From positions 18,000,345 to 18,064,344 of the forward strand of contig JASEVX010000011.1 of the NCBI GenBank assembly GCA_031761405.1: a stretch of DNA of 64,000 bases, written 5' to 3'. Below are positions 30,309 through 41,378 of the stretch, piece after piece. Position numbers and translations under genes: made by a program. The notes beneath the pieces were generated by a model, which worked only from the letters and a program-made list of their open reading frames with translations, had not been told where the DNA came from and did no database searches. The stretch's first letter is position 1. Every line of letters starts with the position of its first letter. Source of the DNA: Serripes groenlandicus. Its lineage: Eukaryota; Mollusca; Bivalvia; Cardiida; Cardiidae.

Positions 30309-31671
30309 AATCCCCCCGTTCCCCGCGGATTGTGCATATCGCCAAGTAATATCGTCTTATATACTTCATTCATAATTCAGATAAACGAATGTATGATTTG
30401 GAATCCCAGGTGAAAACAACAACGTGCGAACAACAAGAAATTGCTCACCTATGCACTTCTTTCAATTCCTCCCGCTATTTTCAATATCGTCTATAATAAA
30501 GGTGTTTTAAATTGGCTGTATACAAAAAGAAACGGTTACGTATACGGTTTGTAGATATCAAATAGTTTGTGTACCGAAATGAAAGTGACAAAAACAGGGT
30601 GAACCAGCGTTATTTGGGTGCAAAATGAAATTATCTAAATGTGCCGCGTCAGGCGATTTAGGGTCTTCTTGTATTGACGTCTAAGGTGAGCCCGTGCACA
30701 CGAGCAATTACTTATATTGCTTGGAGTTCAGCGCCGCTGTCAACAATTTTACAGTCCATACAACGGCTGCCAGATCACATTCCAATGTGTTTCCGGGCTT
30801 TCTAACACCAGTATAACTCCACACACCGTTATTTCCAAGCAACTTGCTGCTTTTCCAGCCGCATATACTGTTAGCCCATTGTTGGTAGACGAATAGCAAA
30901 GTGTCACAATGATTTTTTGTCAAACGTCGGGAAAGAATGTTGGTCAAACTTGGGTTCCAACTCACGGCCACGTAGATTGACAGCCTGCGTGGTTATCGGG
31001 GCTTGGAGTGCACATGAATAATCTTAGATACATGTATGAGCAGAGGATTCCCTGACCGCCATACGTGTCATAAAAATGCATTTTTTAAACGAAAACCTAA
31101 AATTGTAGTCCAGTTTGTTGTACGCCGGTGTTAATTGAACCAATTCACACAAACGAAAAAATATGCGACAGACAACGTTGAAAACATCTGCATATAAATA
31201 TGAAAAAATATATATTATTGAAAATGTAATTATTGAAAAAAAAATCTTTTTGTAAAAGGAGAAAATGCTTATTTTGACCAATTTCTTCTTTTGTCACAGT
31301 GTTTTTAAAAGCCATTCCCTGCAGAGGTTGCATAAAGAGTCTGTTAAGGGTTAAATTATACCAAAGCAGATGGGCCGTTCCATCAACATTATGGACTCAA
31401 TACAGATCAGCCTGCGCAGTACTTGCAGGCTAATCCGGGCCGACACATTCCGTCACAGGGGGATATAGGTATATAGAGTAAATATTCCTGAAACAGAAAA
31501 TCCACAGGAGGCGAAAAGTGTCTGTCCGGGTTAGCCTGCACGATATGCTTGGACTGATCAGGGTCGGTACTTTACGCATAGTCCACACTGTTGGTTTTCT
31601 CGCGGGACGGCTCATATCAATATATCTGCGTAATGTATCGACCAGATCAGCCTGCGCTGTCCGCGCAGACT
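30309..31671. other. Segment present in copy A only, about 1.36 kb
   Basis: Contains a minus-strand SINE of a third type (30720-30965), a decayed P-like element (31131-31354) and one and a half G elements. No gene. Copy B skips it between a C run and TGATCCGGCCGACAC. Confidence 0.75.
31373..31613. mobile_element. Family G element
   Basis: GGGCCGTTCCATCAACATT start and CGCGGGACGGCTC end. Lies head-to-tail with the next G copy. Confidence 0.6.
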
Positions 31672-31847
31672 GATCCGGCCGACACATTCCGTCTAAGGGG
31701 GGATAGATAGAGTAATGATTCCTGATACAGAAAATCCACAGGAGACGAAAAGTGTAGGTCCAGGTAAGCCTGCGCGGCATGCTTAGGCTGATCCGGGTCG
31801 ATACTTTACGCAGAGTCCACAATGTTGGTTTTCTCGCGGGACGGCTC
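31620..31847. mobile_element. Family G element, left end missing (copy B partial 53230-53404)
   Basis: Starts inside at TGCGTAATGTATCGACCAG and ends CGCGGGACGGCTC. Only its right part survives in copy B. Confidence 0.65.
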
Positions 31848-32087
31848 AGATGCGATTACATCCCAAATGGCAAGACGCGTTTCAAATGCGTTTGAGACCG
31901 TTTTGTAAAATAATTATCTGGACTTTTATTAACAAATGCGCAATAAATTAGATTCAATGCGTTATGTCTTCTTGGTTTAAAATCAAGCGTTGTGATTTAT
32001 ATCAAAATGTAATTTCGTGAACTTTAAAGTAAATTGCAAAATCACCTTAAAACTTCAGTACAGCGTAAAATTAATAAATGTCTCAAA

Positions 32088-32550
32088 CCCCCCCTTTTCC
32101 CATATACGTAAAATAAAAATTCAGCAAACGAATTTGAAACCCACCTTAGCAAATATATGGGAACGAAGTAAATCGAAGTAAAATTATTGAAAACATTTGG
32201 ACATTGCCGCAAGCGGATTTACTTCTTATTAGCAATCCGCTTTCTTTTGCTACAATATTTTGAAAATTTAATTGCTGAAAATGCGCCAAAAGGAGTCTAC
32301 GTGCGGGAGAGAGTATGGGATTCCCTCCCTTCTTACAACAAATCTGTAGCAGACGACTTTGAAAGTATCTAGGCATTTTAACACACGAAAAAAGCTCTAT
32401 ATAAATGTAGGTATAATTACTGAAAAGAGTTAAAAACATTCCGGCAAAAGGAGAAATTGCTCGTTTTGAGCAATTTCTCCTTTGTGTCGCAATGTTTCCA
32501 AAAGTCATCTGCTGCAAAGGCGTCGGAAAGCGCCTTTATGTGGGAAAGTG
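32088..32550. mobile_element. Two adjacent degenerate P-like MITEs (copy B about 53640-54105)
   Basis: 32088-32316 has CCCCTTTTCCCATATACG and a GCGGATTTACTTC...GAAAGCGG-like centre. 32325-32553 has CCTTCTTACAACAAATCTG and GCTCGTTTTGAGC. Both right ends are worn. Confidence 0.5.
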
Positions 32551-32872
32551 TTAACTGACGTCAACTTCAAACCGGATTTCCTTTACTTTATTCAACAGTT
32601 TACATCGACTGCGTTCATTAGACGCGAAACGTTACCGAGAAAACGTTCGTTTGGTGTTTTACGCCGCTTTCAACAATGCTTCATAGCGATATGGAGACTT
32701 AGGCCATCTGCGAACTGTGAAGATTCGGGCGAACCTCTACATCCACACAGTCGCACCGAGTCTTCAATGTCCGTGTATGTGTAATTTAATCCTAGATAAA
32801 ATATTCAAACAAAACACTTAGAGGGTAACCACATTACTTTTAATAGGGATTCAATAAGACCTTCTAAGAGGA

Positions 32873-33075
32873 ATCCGCCGTAGTCGAGCGATTAGCGTCT
32901 GGGATTTCTAATCGGGCGTCCCAGGTTCGATCCACGTTTGCGGCGGATATGGCGGACTATAATATGGGTTGTTGGCTTACCCAAGCAGGGATCACAAATA
33001 AGTGTTCTGTCGGCCGTGATATAATCGAAACAATCCTGAAAACGGCATTGGACCCGAATGAAAAAATACAACAAT
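32873..33075 (+). mobile_element. tRNA-derived SINE (copy B about 54424-54627)
   Basis: GGAATCCGCCGTAGTCGAGC head, CAGGTTCGATCC B-box, tail GTGATATAATCGAAACAATC. Confidence 0.7.
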
Positions 33076-33107
33076 TACGCCTAATCGATAGACGAGGAGG
33101 TTCTTGG

Positions 33108-33513
33108 AGTTGTATGTGATTTAAAAACAATGTTGACTCCCAATTCGTGAACCAGTCACTTTAATATTATGGCTCTAGTAGATTTTTACGTGATTTAAAA
33201 AGATGTTGACTCCCAATTCGTGAACCAGTCACTTTAATATTCTGACTCTAGTAGATTTGTACGTGATTTAAAAAGATGTTGACTCCCAATTCGTGAACCA
33301 GTCACTTTAATATTATGGCTCTAGTAGATTTTTACGTGATTTAAAAAGATGTTGACTCCCAATTCGTGAACCAGTCACTTTAATATTCTGACTCTAGTAG
33401 ATTTGTACGTGATTTAAAAAGATGTTGACTCCCAATTCGTGAACCAGTCACTTTAATATTCTGACTCTAGTAGATTTGTACGTGATTTAAAAAGATGTCG
33501 ACTCTAGTAGAAT
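33108..33513 (+). repeat. 73-bp tandem repeat, 5.5 units (copy B about 54662-55067)
   Basis: Units start at 33108, 33181, 33254, 33327, 33400 and 33473. Two subtypes, ending ATTATGGCTCTAGTA and ATTCTGACTCTAGTA, alternate in the first four units. The last unit is truncated. Confidence 0.92.
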
Positions 33514-33532
33514 GATCATATGTTTGATAAAA

Positions 33533-33793
33533 GAGCTGTCCCGCGAGAAAACCAGCATTGTGGCCTCTGCGTAATGTATCGACCCAGATCAGCCTGCGCA
33601 GTCCGCGCAGACTGATCCGGGCCGACACGTTCCGTCTCAGAGGGATAGAGGTATAAATAAATGATTCCTGAAACAGAAAATCCACAGGTGGCGAAAAGTG
33701 TATATCCGGGTAAGCCTGCGCGGCATGCTTAGGCTGATCCTGGTCGATACTTAACGAAGAGTCCACTATGTTGGTTTTCTCGCGGGACGGCTC
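33533..33793. mobile_element. Family G element (copy B 55087-55347)
   Basis: GAGCTGTCCCGCGAGAAAA and CGCGGGACGGCTC ends with both internal halves well kept. Confidence 0.75.
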
Positions 33794-34655
33794 AAATAAG
33801 AAGCACAACCATAAATTTTCGTTTTACTGTTCAGCAAGTATCGTAAATATATATTTTACTTTTATCTCTTTGTTTGCACTTAACACAATTTACATTTCAC
33901 AACTTTTATTTTTACAGGTGACGTAAAGACATCTTGCTGTGATACAATAGGTGCAAATGTACCTGGAATGTTACCTAAAATTATATTTAGATATTACTTC
34001 ATCCGGCATATGTTGGGTTTTGTATAAATCCCGTTTTATATTAACATTTTTCCATGTATATACATATTCTGACGCATTTATAGGAGATAACTTTCGAAAA
34101 CAGTTCGACGAAAGGAGAAATTGCTCCGTTTGCAAGAACGATTTCAGCAATATACAACTACCAGCGTTTTCATGTATAATAATTTTCCATTATTCTGCCT
34201 ATATGTTTTCAAAGTCGTCTGCTGTGGTCTGCTATGGATATGTTATATGGGGGAAAGGGTTTAGCTGCATTTTATATACTTAATCTGCTTTACTAAACGA
34301 GCAGTGATACACAATAATATACTTTCGAGGATTCAGAAATAAATGTCAAGTATCAAAATGCACAATTATCTACTATTAGCCTATTTTGTTTGGCATATGT
34401 CTGGCACAAATGGGCTATCGATTGGTATATCAAAAGGTACTTCGAGTAGTGATTTTACATTTTATTACTACTAAAAAGAACGTCTCGAAACAACAAGAAT
34501 ACATAACTACGCAAGATCTCCTTGCTGTATTTTAGCATGTCAGCCCACCTTCTCCAAGCGTCCACAGACACAGTCCTCCCGCTCCATAGACACAGTCCAC
34601 CTCCTTCGAAAAAGCTTGCTCGATTAACAATCTCTCACAAACTCTCTCTCCTCTC
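33794..34655. other. Unassigned end of copy A (B 55348-56209)
   Basis: No gene recognised. A worn P-like element lies near 34060-34262 (TTCGAAAACAGTTCGACGAA; ATGGGGGAAAGGG). The sequence appears identical to copy B up to the gap. Confidence 0.4.
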
Positions 34656-34855
34656 NNNNNNNNNNNNNNNNNNNNNNNNNNNNNNNNNNNNNNNNNNNNN
34701 NNNNNNNNNNNNNNNNNNNNNNNNNNNNNNNNNNNNNNNNNNNNNNNNNNNNNNNNNNNNNNNNNNNNNNNNNNNNNNNNNNNNNNNNNNNNNNNNNNNN
34801 NNNNNNNNNNNNNNNNNNNNNNNNNNNNNNNNNNNNNNNNNNNNNNNNNNNNNNN
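34656..34855. other. Assembly gap of exactly 200 N
   Basis: A round-number gap, so a scaffolding join rather than a measured length. It starts exactly where copy A's match to copy B stops being traceable. Confidence 0.99.
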
Positions 34856-35416
34856 AAGCCCATGGGTGGAAGACGAAGGAAAAGGAAAGAACTTTAACTA
34901 CATGTTTGTCTCCTTACCACAATGTTTTTTTTTGTCTTTACCTTTTCGTTCCGAAACTAAAGAATGATCCTTATTATATATTGTTTTCCCTCCAAAGGAA
35001 ACCCCGACTTAAATTTGTATTTGTGTACATGGTTAGCCATGAATACCGATGCCTCTTATAAGCAGAGTATCCATGGATGACTGAGTACAATCCCCACTTT
35101 AAGCAAAAATGAAATATGTGATCACGTGATAGTATTAAAATAGATCTCTTGTAATTATACCATTTTCTCATGTTGTACTGTATGTACCGAGAGAGTATTA
35201 AAGTTCTGTTCTGTTCTGTTCAGACGCATTTTGACGTTTCAACGAGAAAAAGCAGACGACGTTTGAAAACATTTCGACTAAACGTGAAATTAATCAAGAT
35301 GAGCAATTTTGCATTTTAACTATAATGTTTTCGTCTTTATTCAATACTTATATCATCATACATTGGAATTTTCCTCTTGGTACTTTTTCCGAAATGTTTT
35401 CAAAGTCGACTGCTTC
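34856..35416. other. Unassigned sequence after the gap
   Basis: No gene. GTATTAAAG followed by (TTCTG)n at about 35200-35220 resembles a retroelement 3' end. A worn P-like core lies at about 35240-35412. Confidence 0.4.
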
Positions 35417-35420
35417 ATAT

Positions 35421-35666
35421 CGAGGATTGGCGTGAAACGGTTGTAACTAAAATTTGTATTTTTTTACCAAGGTTAATCACCTCGCCATAAAGTCTTTATA
35501 AGCATTAAATCATTTTTCTTGGTAAACAATGCAAATTTAGGTACCATTGCTCCGTTCTAAGCAATGGCACCTAAATTTGCATTGTTTACAAAGGGGTCAA
35601 AATTGACTCTAAACCAGGGTTTTCAAAATAGGTTTTTAGTTACAACTGTTTCACGCCAAGCCCTCG
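35421..35666. mobile_element. Family C palindromic MITE
   Basis: Ends CGAGGATTGGCGTGAAACGG and CACGCCAAGCCCTCG. Exact ATAT duplication at 35417-35420 and 35667-35670. Confidence 0.85.
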
Positions 35667-35724
35667 ATATGCAAATTCCATATAAGATTATTCTATTATT
35701 TTCTTTTTCTTTTATGTGATACGC

Positions 35725-35775
35725 ACGCGCGCACGCATGCACGCAAACATGCACACACGTGTGTATAAATATATA

Positions 35776-35808
<33 letters not shown>
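35725..35808. repeat. Alternating purine-pyrimidine tract and (AT)n
   Basis: CACGCGCGCACGCATGCACG-type sequence runs into about 16 AT units. It could form Z-DNA or a cruciform. Confidence 0.7.
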
Positions 35809-35809
<1 letters not shown>

Positions 35810-36261
35810 GGGTTAACGTGTGTTGTGTTGCAGAGAAACATGCACTTGCCTTCTGATTTATAATGTTTATTTTTACCAGGGACGTAGATAAGAGGGATAA
35901 GTAACTAAATTATATACTAAAATATCACCTGTGCCGACATTTGTAGCAAGTAAAACTCAAAAACTATTCAAGATATATTTTCTGGAAGTTTAAACATTCT
36001 TCTATTGTATGATTATAATTGAGGTGAATTCAAAAAGTTAAACAATTTCAAACTGTCAGTATGATTTGATCTCTACAAGTTTTAGTTAAGCTCTGGCAAG
36101 GGACGTTGATAAGAGTATCTCTATGTCCCCGTATGCCTCTGGATTGCACAGTTTGTCGTAAGCAAAGCTAAATCATGAGATATACAACAACTGGATAAAA
36201 TATACCTAAAAAATTGTTATAATTTGAAATTAACGGAGAATAATTAAGCATAACAAATCTG

Positions 36262-36331
36262 TTCCCTGAATGTTATGTCCGGATCGCGAATTTTCCGGAT
36301 TAACGGCGTCCGGTTTAACGAGGTTCGACTG
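36262..36331. mobile_element. Solo end of a pogo/Tigger-like DNA transposon
   Basis: On the minus strand it reads CAGTCGAACCTCGTTAAACC, then GGACGCCGTTAATCCGG, like pogo/Tigger terminal repeats, and it is bordered by TA at 36332-36333. The other end was not found. Confidence 0.5.
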
Positions 36332-36334
36332 TAG

Positions 36335-36504
36335 GCTACTACTGGTCCAGTTAACCTGGCATCAGCGAGCCAGTCGTTATACGTATCCCACAACCCTGAG
36401 CGCCAAGTAGAGCAAGCCATCCCTACCATTGTGAGCATCCTTATAATGGCCCGGCCGGGGATCGAATCCGCGACCTCCAGGACCAAACTTAGACGCTCTA
36501 CCAT
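36335..36504 (-). mobile_element. SINE (type 2), tail missing
   Basis: TACTACTGGTCCAGTTAACC body, CCCTGAGCGCCAAG, then head complement GGGGATCGAATCCGCGACC. The family P MITE follows immediately. Confidence 0.65.
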
Positions 36505-36507
36505 TAA

Positions 36508-36735
36508 CCCTTTCCCTCATACAACAATTCTGCAGCAGACGACTTTGAAACATATTTTGTCGAAAAATAGAAAATCTCTATAATTGAATGGATAACCTAT
36601 GACTAAAAGTGTAAAACATTGTGGCAAAAAGGAGACATTGCTCGTTTTGAGCAATTTCTTCTTTTGTCACTATGTTTTTTTTCAAAAAGTCGTCTGCTGC
36701 AGAGGCATCAGAAAGCGTCTATATGAGGGAAAGGG
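36508..36735. mobile_element. Family P MITE
   Basis: TTAA at 36504-36507, right flank changed to CCTA. Ends CCCTTTCCCTCAT and ATGAGGGAAAGGG. Confidence 0.8.
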
Positions 36736-37004
36736 CCTAAACTGATAGTTAAAATGGACCTATACATAACATCAAGTTTTCGACACGTTTTCAGTGATTG
36801 CTGGATTATTGCATAATCACATAAAGTATCAGTGTTAACCAGGAATGGTGAGCGCCAGTGTTAAAATCATTTCGAGAAGAAACAGCACAGCAACAGCTCA
36901 GATTGCTCGTATGAGTAGTCAAAACTGCTGCTAAGATGTTTAAAGAAGAAGAAAAAAAAATCCGTTCCAGGATATTGTTCGAGTTAAACGTTAAATATTC
37001 GATT

Positions 37005-37195
37005 GATTGGGGTTTAACGCCGTTTTAAACAATTTCTCGGTTATATCACGGCGGCCAGTTCACCTACTCATGCATTTCCTGGTTTTCTCACACCGGTACT
37101 CCGCACAACAATCTTCCCAAGCAACTGACTGCTTTTCCACATAGACTTAACCCATTGGTGGAAGACGAATGACGCATGTCGCATTGACTAAATAT
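37005..37195 (-). mobile_element. SINE of a third type, relative of 30720-30965
   Basis: GGGGTTTAACGCCGTTTTAA tail complement, CTTCCCAAGCAACTGACTGC, and CCCATTGGTGGAAGACGAAT. The 30720-30965 copy shares these landmarks. Confidence 0.6.
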
Positions 37196-37280
37196 TCGAA
37201 TGTCATTGTGAAATCTCGGGTATACGGATGACGTTATGCCGCGGTATAACAGTGTGTAAATAAAGAGAGCTTTTTATTAA

Positions 37281-37503
37281 CCCTTTTCCACATGCAGACG
37301 CATTTTTTACACAATAGTAGCGGACGACTTTTGAAAACATTGTGGCCAAAGGTGAAATTGCTCATAATGAGCAATTTCACATTTGGCCACAATGTTTTCA
37401 ACTTTATCTAACAATTAAGCTATACTGTATGGAGATTTTTCAGGTTATTGTCACTCTGTTTTCAAACTCGTCTGTTTGCAGATTTGCTGTATGTGGGAAA
37501 GGG
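37281..37503. mobile_element. Family P MITE
   Basis: TTAA at 37277-37280 and 37504-37507. Ends CCCTTTTCCACATG and TGTGGGAAAGGG. Central hairpin GCTCATAATGAGC. Confidence 0.8.
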
Positions 37504-37740
37504 TTAAGGGGTCACGAGTTCGAAACACGCATTGGCTATTCGGTATTGCATTGATTGACGTAAATCAGTGTGACTAACGACACTCGACATCTACCAATTG
37601 ACTAAAAGTCCAAAATCATGCTTCCGCAATGTTTTTGCTGGTGGTCCTTTTTTTTGGCAAAGCTGTTATCCCAATGATGTTGACGAGATCTGGAAATTAT
37701 AAATCACGAAGAATGTTTCAATCGTAAATCACTTATAGTG

Positions 37741-38245
37741 GACCCAACCATAACGATAACAACTTTGGTAACTAAATCTAACTTGTGATTTTCCCCAATG
37801 AACATGTTTAATCATGGTCAAGCTCGACTATGATATAAATCGACCCAACCATAACGATAACAGGCTTGGGTAACTCAATCCAACTTATGCTTTTTCACAT
37901 GAACATGTTTAATCATGGTCAAGCTCGACCATGAGATAAATCGACTCAACCATAACGATAACAAGCTTGGGTAACTAAATCCAATTTATTATTTTACCCA
38001 TGAACATGTTTAATCATGATTAAGCTCGACCATGATATAAATCGACACAACCATAACGATAAAAAACGGTGGTAACTCAATCCAACTTATGCTTTTTCAC
38101 ATGAACATGTTTAATCATGGTCAAGCTCGACCATGATATAAATCGACCCAACCATAACAATAACAAACTGTGGTAACTCAATCCAACTTATGCTTTTACC
38201 CATGAACATGTTTAATTATGGTCAAGCTCATCCATGATATAACTC
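37741..38245 (+). repeat. 101-bp tandem satellite, 5 units
   Basis: Units begin at 37741, 37842, 37943, 38044 and 38145 with a GACCCAACCATAACGATAAC-like start. Each has CATGAACATGTTTAATCATG and GTCAAGCTCGACCATGATAT. Confidence 0.95.
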
Positions 38246-38579
38246 GAATTATCGTTTAACTCGAACATGTTCCTTGAACGAATTTGTCTTCGTAAAGACG
38301 TAGCGCCAGATATTGCCGTACATAATGAAAAGGAACCGCTGAACGACATACACTATTTAATAACGTTTGATATAATATGAAATTGAAGTTAACATTTGTA
38401 TTGAACAACATGGAAAGAATGCATATATGGTTGTTGACATGATCTAAACACTTTATTGTAATTTAGTAAATAATGTGTTAAATACACGAACTTCGCAAAT
38501 GTTTTACGGAAGGGATATAACAAAAACGTTGTGCTTGCACCATTAAAATCGTTAGTGATCTCGTCTCTCCCGGTGCTTT

Positions 38580-38750
38580 TGCTTTGTCTCACCTGCAATC
38601 AGCATTGGTTGCCTTTTAGTCAACAAAATATTCCAAAAAACTATTTTAAAACGAAAATGGAGACGTCCGGCTATGAACATGGAAGATACTTCTTTAGGAT
38701 TTTTGGCGCTGAAAGTCTTTAGGAATTTCGGCGCTGAAAGAGTTTTAAAA
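38580..38750. mobile_element. Right half of a family S MITE
   Basis: CTCACCTGCAATCAGCATTG through GGCGCTGAAAG. The 3' end GGCGCTGAAAGNNTTTAGGA is tandemly repeated. No left half. Confidence 0.6.
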
Positions 38751-39074
38751 AGCAGACTGCTAATGAGATGCACCGGCTGGCGTAGCAACATACTGTTGAC
38801 ACATGATCGACACAATCGCTTCCAGCAGTCCATAGTTTAATACAACATAATCTTACAATCAATTGCCTGGCGTAATCAGGCTAAAGAGCCCTGGTGAAGA
38901 TAGCCATGAGAGCTTCGGAAACATAGCTGTACATACAGATCGTACACAAATAGACACAGTGGACGTTGCAAGTAAGCCTTGCCAACGTACAACATGTCTA
39001 CAGCAGATGACTTTGACTTTGAAAATACACAGGGAAAAATTGGACAAATCTCTATAAATGAAATAGAGGATATT

Positions 39075-39232
39075 ACATGAGTGGTCATTCAATACGAAAT
39101 TTTATTAAACGAGTTTATTAAAATTTTATATTGAATGAACACGAATGTTATATTCTATTTATATCATAAATTCCAATTCGACGATTATTAGCGCAAAATA
39201 TATATAACGTCGCTATATAGCGCGGCAATTTT
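39075..39232. repeat. Inverted copy of the 6060-6230 segment
   Basis: GTGGTCATTCAATACGAAA...TATTGAATGAACACG hairpin, then CAATTCGACGATTATTAGCG and CGCTATATAGCGCGG, the reverse complement of the earlier copy. Confidence 0.7.
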
Positions 39233-39399
39233 TATTTTTAACACAATGTTTTAAAAAGTCGTCTACTGCAGATGTGTCAGAAAGCGTCTTTATGTAGAAA
39301 AGTGTTAATTACTAGTGGTAGATGTTTTGGACATTATTGTCTAAAGAGTATTAGTCACACGATGGTTCCCTTGTATTGAATCATCTAAGACTGGAACCA

Positions 39400-39582
39400 G
39401 ACCGAGTATGGTATCGGAGGACTAGATCATAGGAATTGAACTGGTCTTTTCCCAACAATATTTCTCTAATTACTCAACCAAATCCTATGTTGTGGGTACT
39501 CAACAGAATCGTCTCACTTAAACATAGGGTTTAAGTGTCAAATAAGGATTTTAGAACATAAACAATACCCGTAAAGGCTCTG
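39400..39582. mobile_element. Family H with collapsed hairpin
   Basis: Left arm AATCCTATGTTGTGGGTACTC is present, but most of the right arm is deleted (GTCTCACTTAAACATAGGG). Flanks have AAATAAGGATTTTAGAACAT as in other H copies. Confidence 0.65.
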
Positions 39583-39768
39583 TAACAAACTACCGATGTA
39601 TCTCGCCAGGACTAACCGGAGCACACAATTAACAACGGCGAGAAAATCGGCGGAGCTCCGTCGAGAAAGCGCTTGAAATATCACAATTGGCCGTAGCAAT
39701 ACCGATGTAGTACCGGCGTTCCCGTTCTGATACCGTTGTTCTACCGTTGTCCAACCGATGTAAGAGCC

Positions 39769-41044
39769 GATTTGCTACCGTTACTCTATCGATTTGCCAC
39801 CGTTACTCTATCGATTTGCTACCGTTACTCTATCGATTTGCCACCGTTACTCTATCGATTTGCCACCGTTACTCTATCGATTTGCTACCGTTACTCTATC
39901 GATTTGCCACCGTTACTCTATCGATTTGCCACCGTTACTCTATCGATTTGCCACCGTTACTCTATCGATTTGCTACCGTTACTCTATCGATTTGCCACCG
40001 TTACTCTATCGATTTGCCACCGTTACTCTATCGATTTGCCACCGTTACTCTATCGATTTGCTACCGTTACTCTATCGATTTGCCACCGTTACTCTATCGA
40101 TTTGCCACCGTTACTCTATCGATTTGCCACCGTTACTCTATCGATTTGCTACCGTTACTCTATCGATTTGCCACCGTTACTCTATCGATTTGCAACCGTT
40201 ACTCTATCGATTTGCCACCGTTACTCTATCGATTTGCCACCGTTACTCTATCGATTTGCCACCGTTACTCTATCGATTTGCTACCGTTACTCTATCGATT
40301 TGCCACCGTTACTCTATCGATTTGCCACCGTTACTCTATCGATTTGCCACCGTTACTCTATCGATTTGCCACCGTTACTCTATCGATTTGCCACCGTTAC
40401 TCTATCGATTTGCCACCGTTACTCTATCGATTTGCCACCGTTACTCTATCGATTTGCCACCGTTACTCTATCGATTTGCCACCGTTACTCTATCGATTTG
40501 CCACCGTTACTCTATCGATTTGCCACCGTTGCTCTATCGATTTGCCACCGTTACTCTATCGATTTGCCACCGTTACTCTATCGATTTGCCACCGTTACTC
40601 TATCGATTTGCCACCGTTACTCTATCGATTTGCCACCGTTACTCTATCGATTTGCCACCGTTACTCTATCGATTTGCCACCGTTACTCTATCGATTTGCC
40701 ACCGTTACTCTATCGATTTGCCACCGTTACTCTATCGATTTGCCACCGTTACTCTATCGATTTGCCACCGTTACTCTATCGATTTGCCACCGTTGCTCTA
40801 TCGATTTGCCACCGTTACTCTATCGATTTGCCACCGTTACTCTATCGATTTGCCACCGTTACTCTATCGATTTGCCACCGTTACTCTATCGATTTGCTAC
40901 CGTTACTCTATCGATTTGCTACCGTTACTCTATCGATTTGCTACCGTTACTCTATCGATTTGCCACCGTTACTCTATCGATTTGCCACCGTTACTCTATC
41001 GATTTGCTACCGTTACTCTATCGATTTGCTACCGTTACTCTATC
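39769..41044 (+). repeat. 22-bp satellite, 58 units
   Basis: Unit GATTTGCCACCGTTACTCTATC repeats without length change, exactly 58 times 22 bases. Variation is almost confined to one base (GCC, GCT or, once, GCA), with two units having TTGCT for TTACT. All three plus-strand frames stay open, giving spurious frames of 428-461 codons. Each unit holds ATCGAT across its junction. Confidence 0.97.
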
Positions 41045-41378
41045 GATGTGCCACCGTTGACCGGAGCTACAGAGGAGTGATACCTAGCTGCCGTTGTACT
41101 TCCGATGCGCTACCGATGTGATACCGAAGTGTCGGTAGTAGTACGGTATCACATCGCTAAGAACGGTATTACGTCGTTAGTACATCGAAAGTACTACGGT
41201 CCACATATGTACCAGTACGGTACTCATTGAGGCCACCGGAGAGCCGCCGATCTATTACGGGGGGCTTCCGGTGCTCTAAGGACATGAACGAAGCCATAGC
41301 GGGGTACTGCCGTTGTAGTACCATTGCTTGCTCTCCGGCAGCGCAACGGCAGAAATGTTTAAGCATGCTCAACAATTT
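41045..41378. other. Satellite flank rich in TACCG motifs
   Basis: CTACCGATGTGATACC and GGTATCACATCGCTA are inverted repeats near 41110-41160. The style continues into the first 150 bp of copies A and B (GATGTACTACCGTTCTTAGC), suggesting one repeat-derived unit. Confidence 0.5.

Larger units (their letters stand above)
21551..34655 (+). repeat. Large duplicated segment, copy A
   Basis: From ACCGTCGCCTGCCGTTGC to the last base before the N gap, this segment matches 41379-56209 in order and orientation with scattered substitutions and indels. The last kilobase (from about 33467) looks identical base for base. Main differences: a roughly 60-bp insertion in B, a longer 130-bp array in B, a 2.2-kb insertion in B, and about 1.36 kb present only in A. 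Confidence 0.93.

Noticed and set aside
34656..34855. Open frames running through the gap
   Set aside because: They exist only because N codons were read as open.
39769..41044. CRISPR-like regular repeats
   Set aside because: There are no spacers. The repeats are contiguous, and the host is an intron-containing animal genome.
39736..41121. Three overlapping open frames of 428-461 codons with PPLLYRFATVTLSICHR repeats
   Set aside because: They are one 22-bp satellite read in three frames. The unit happens to have no stop, and 22 is not a multiple of three, so every frame cycles through the same peptide.
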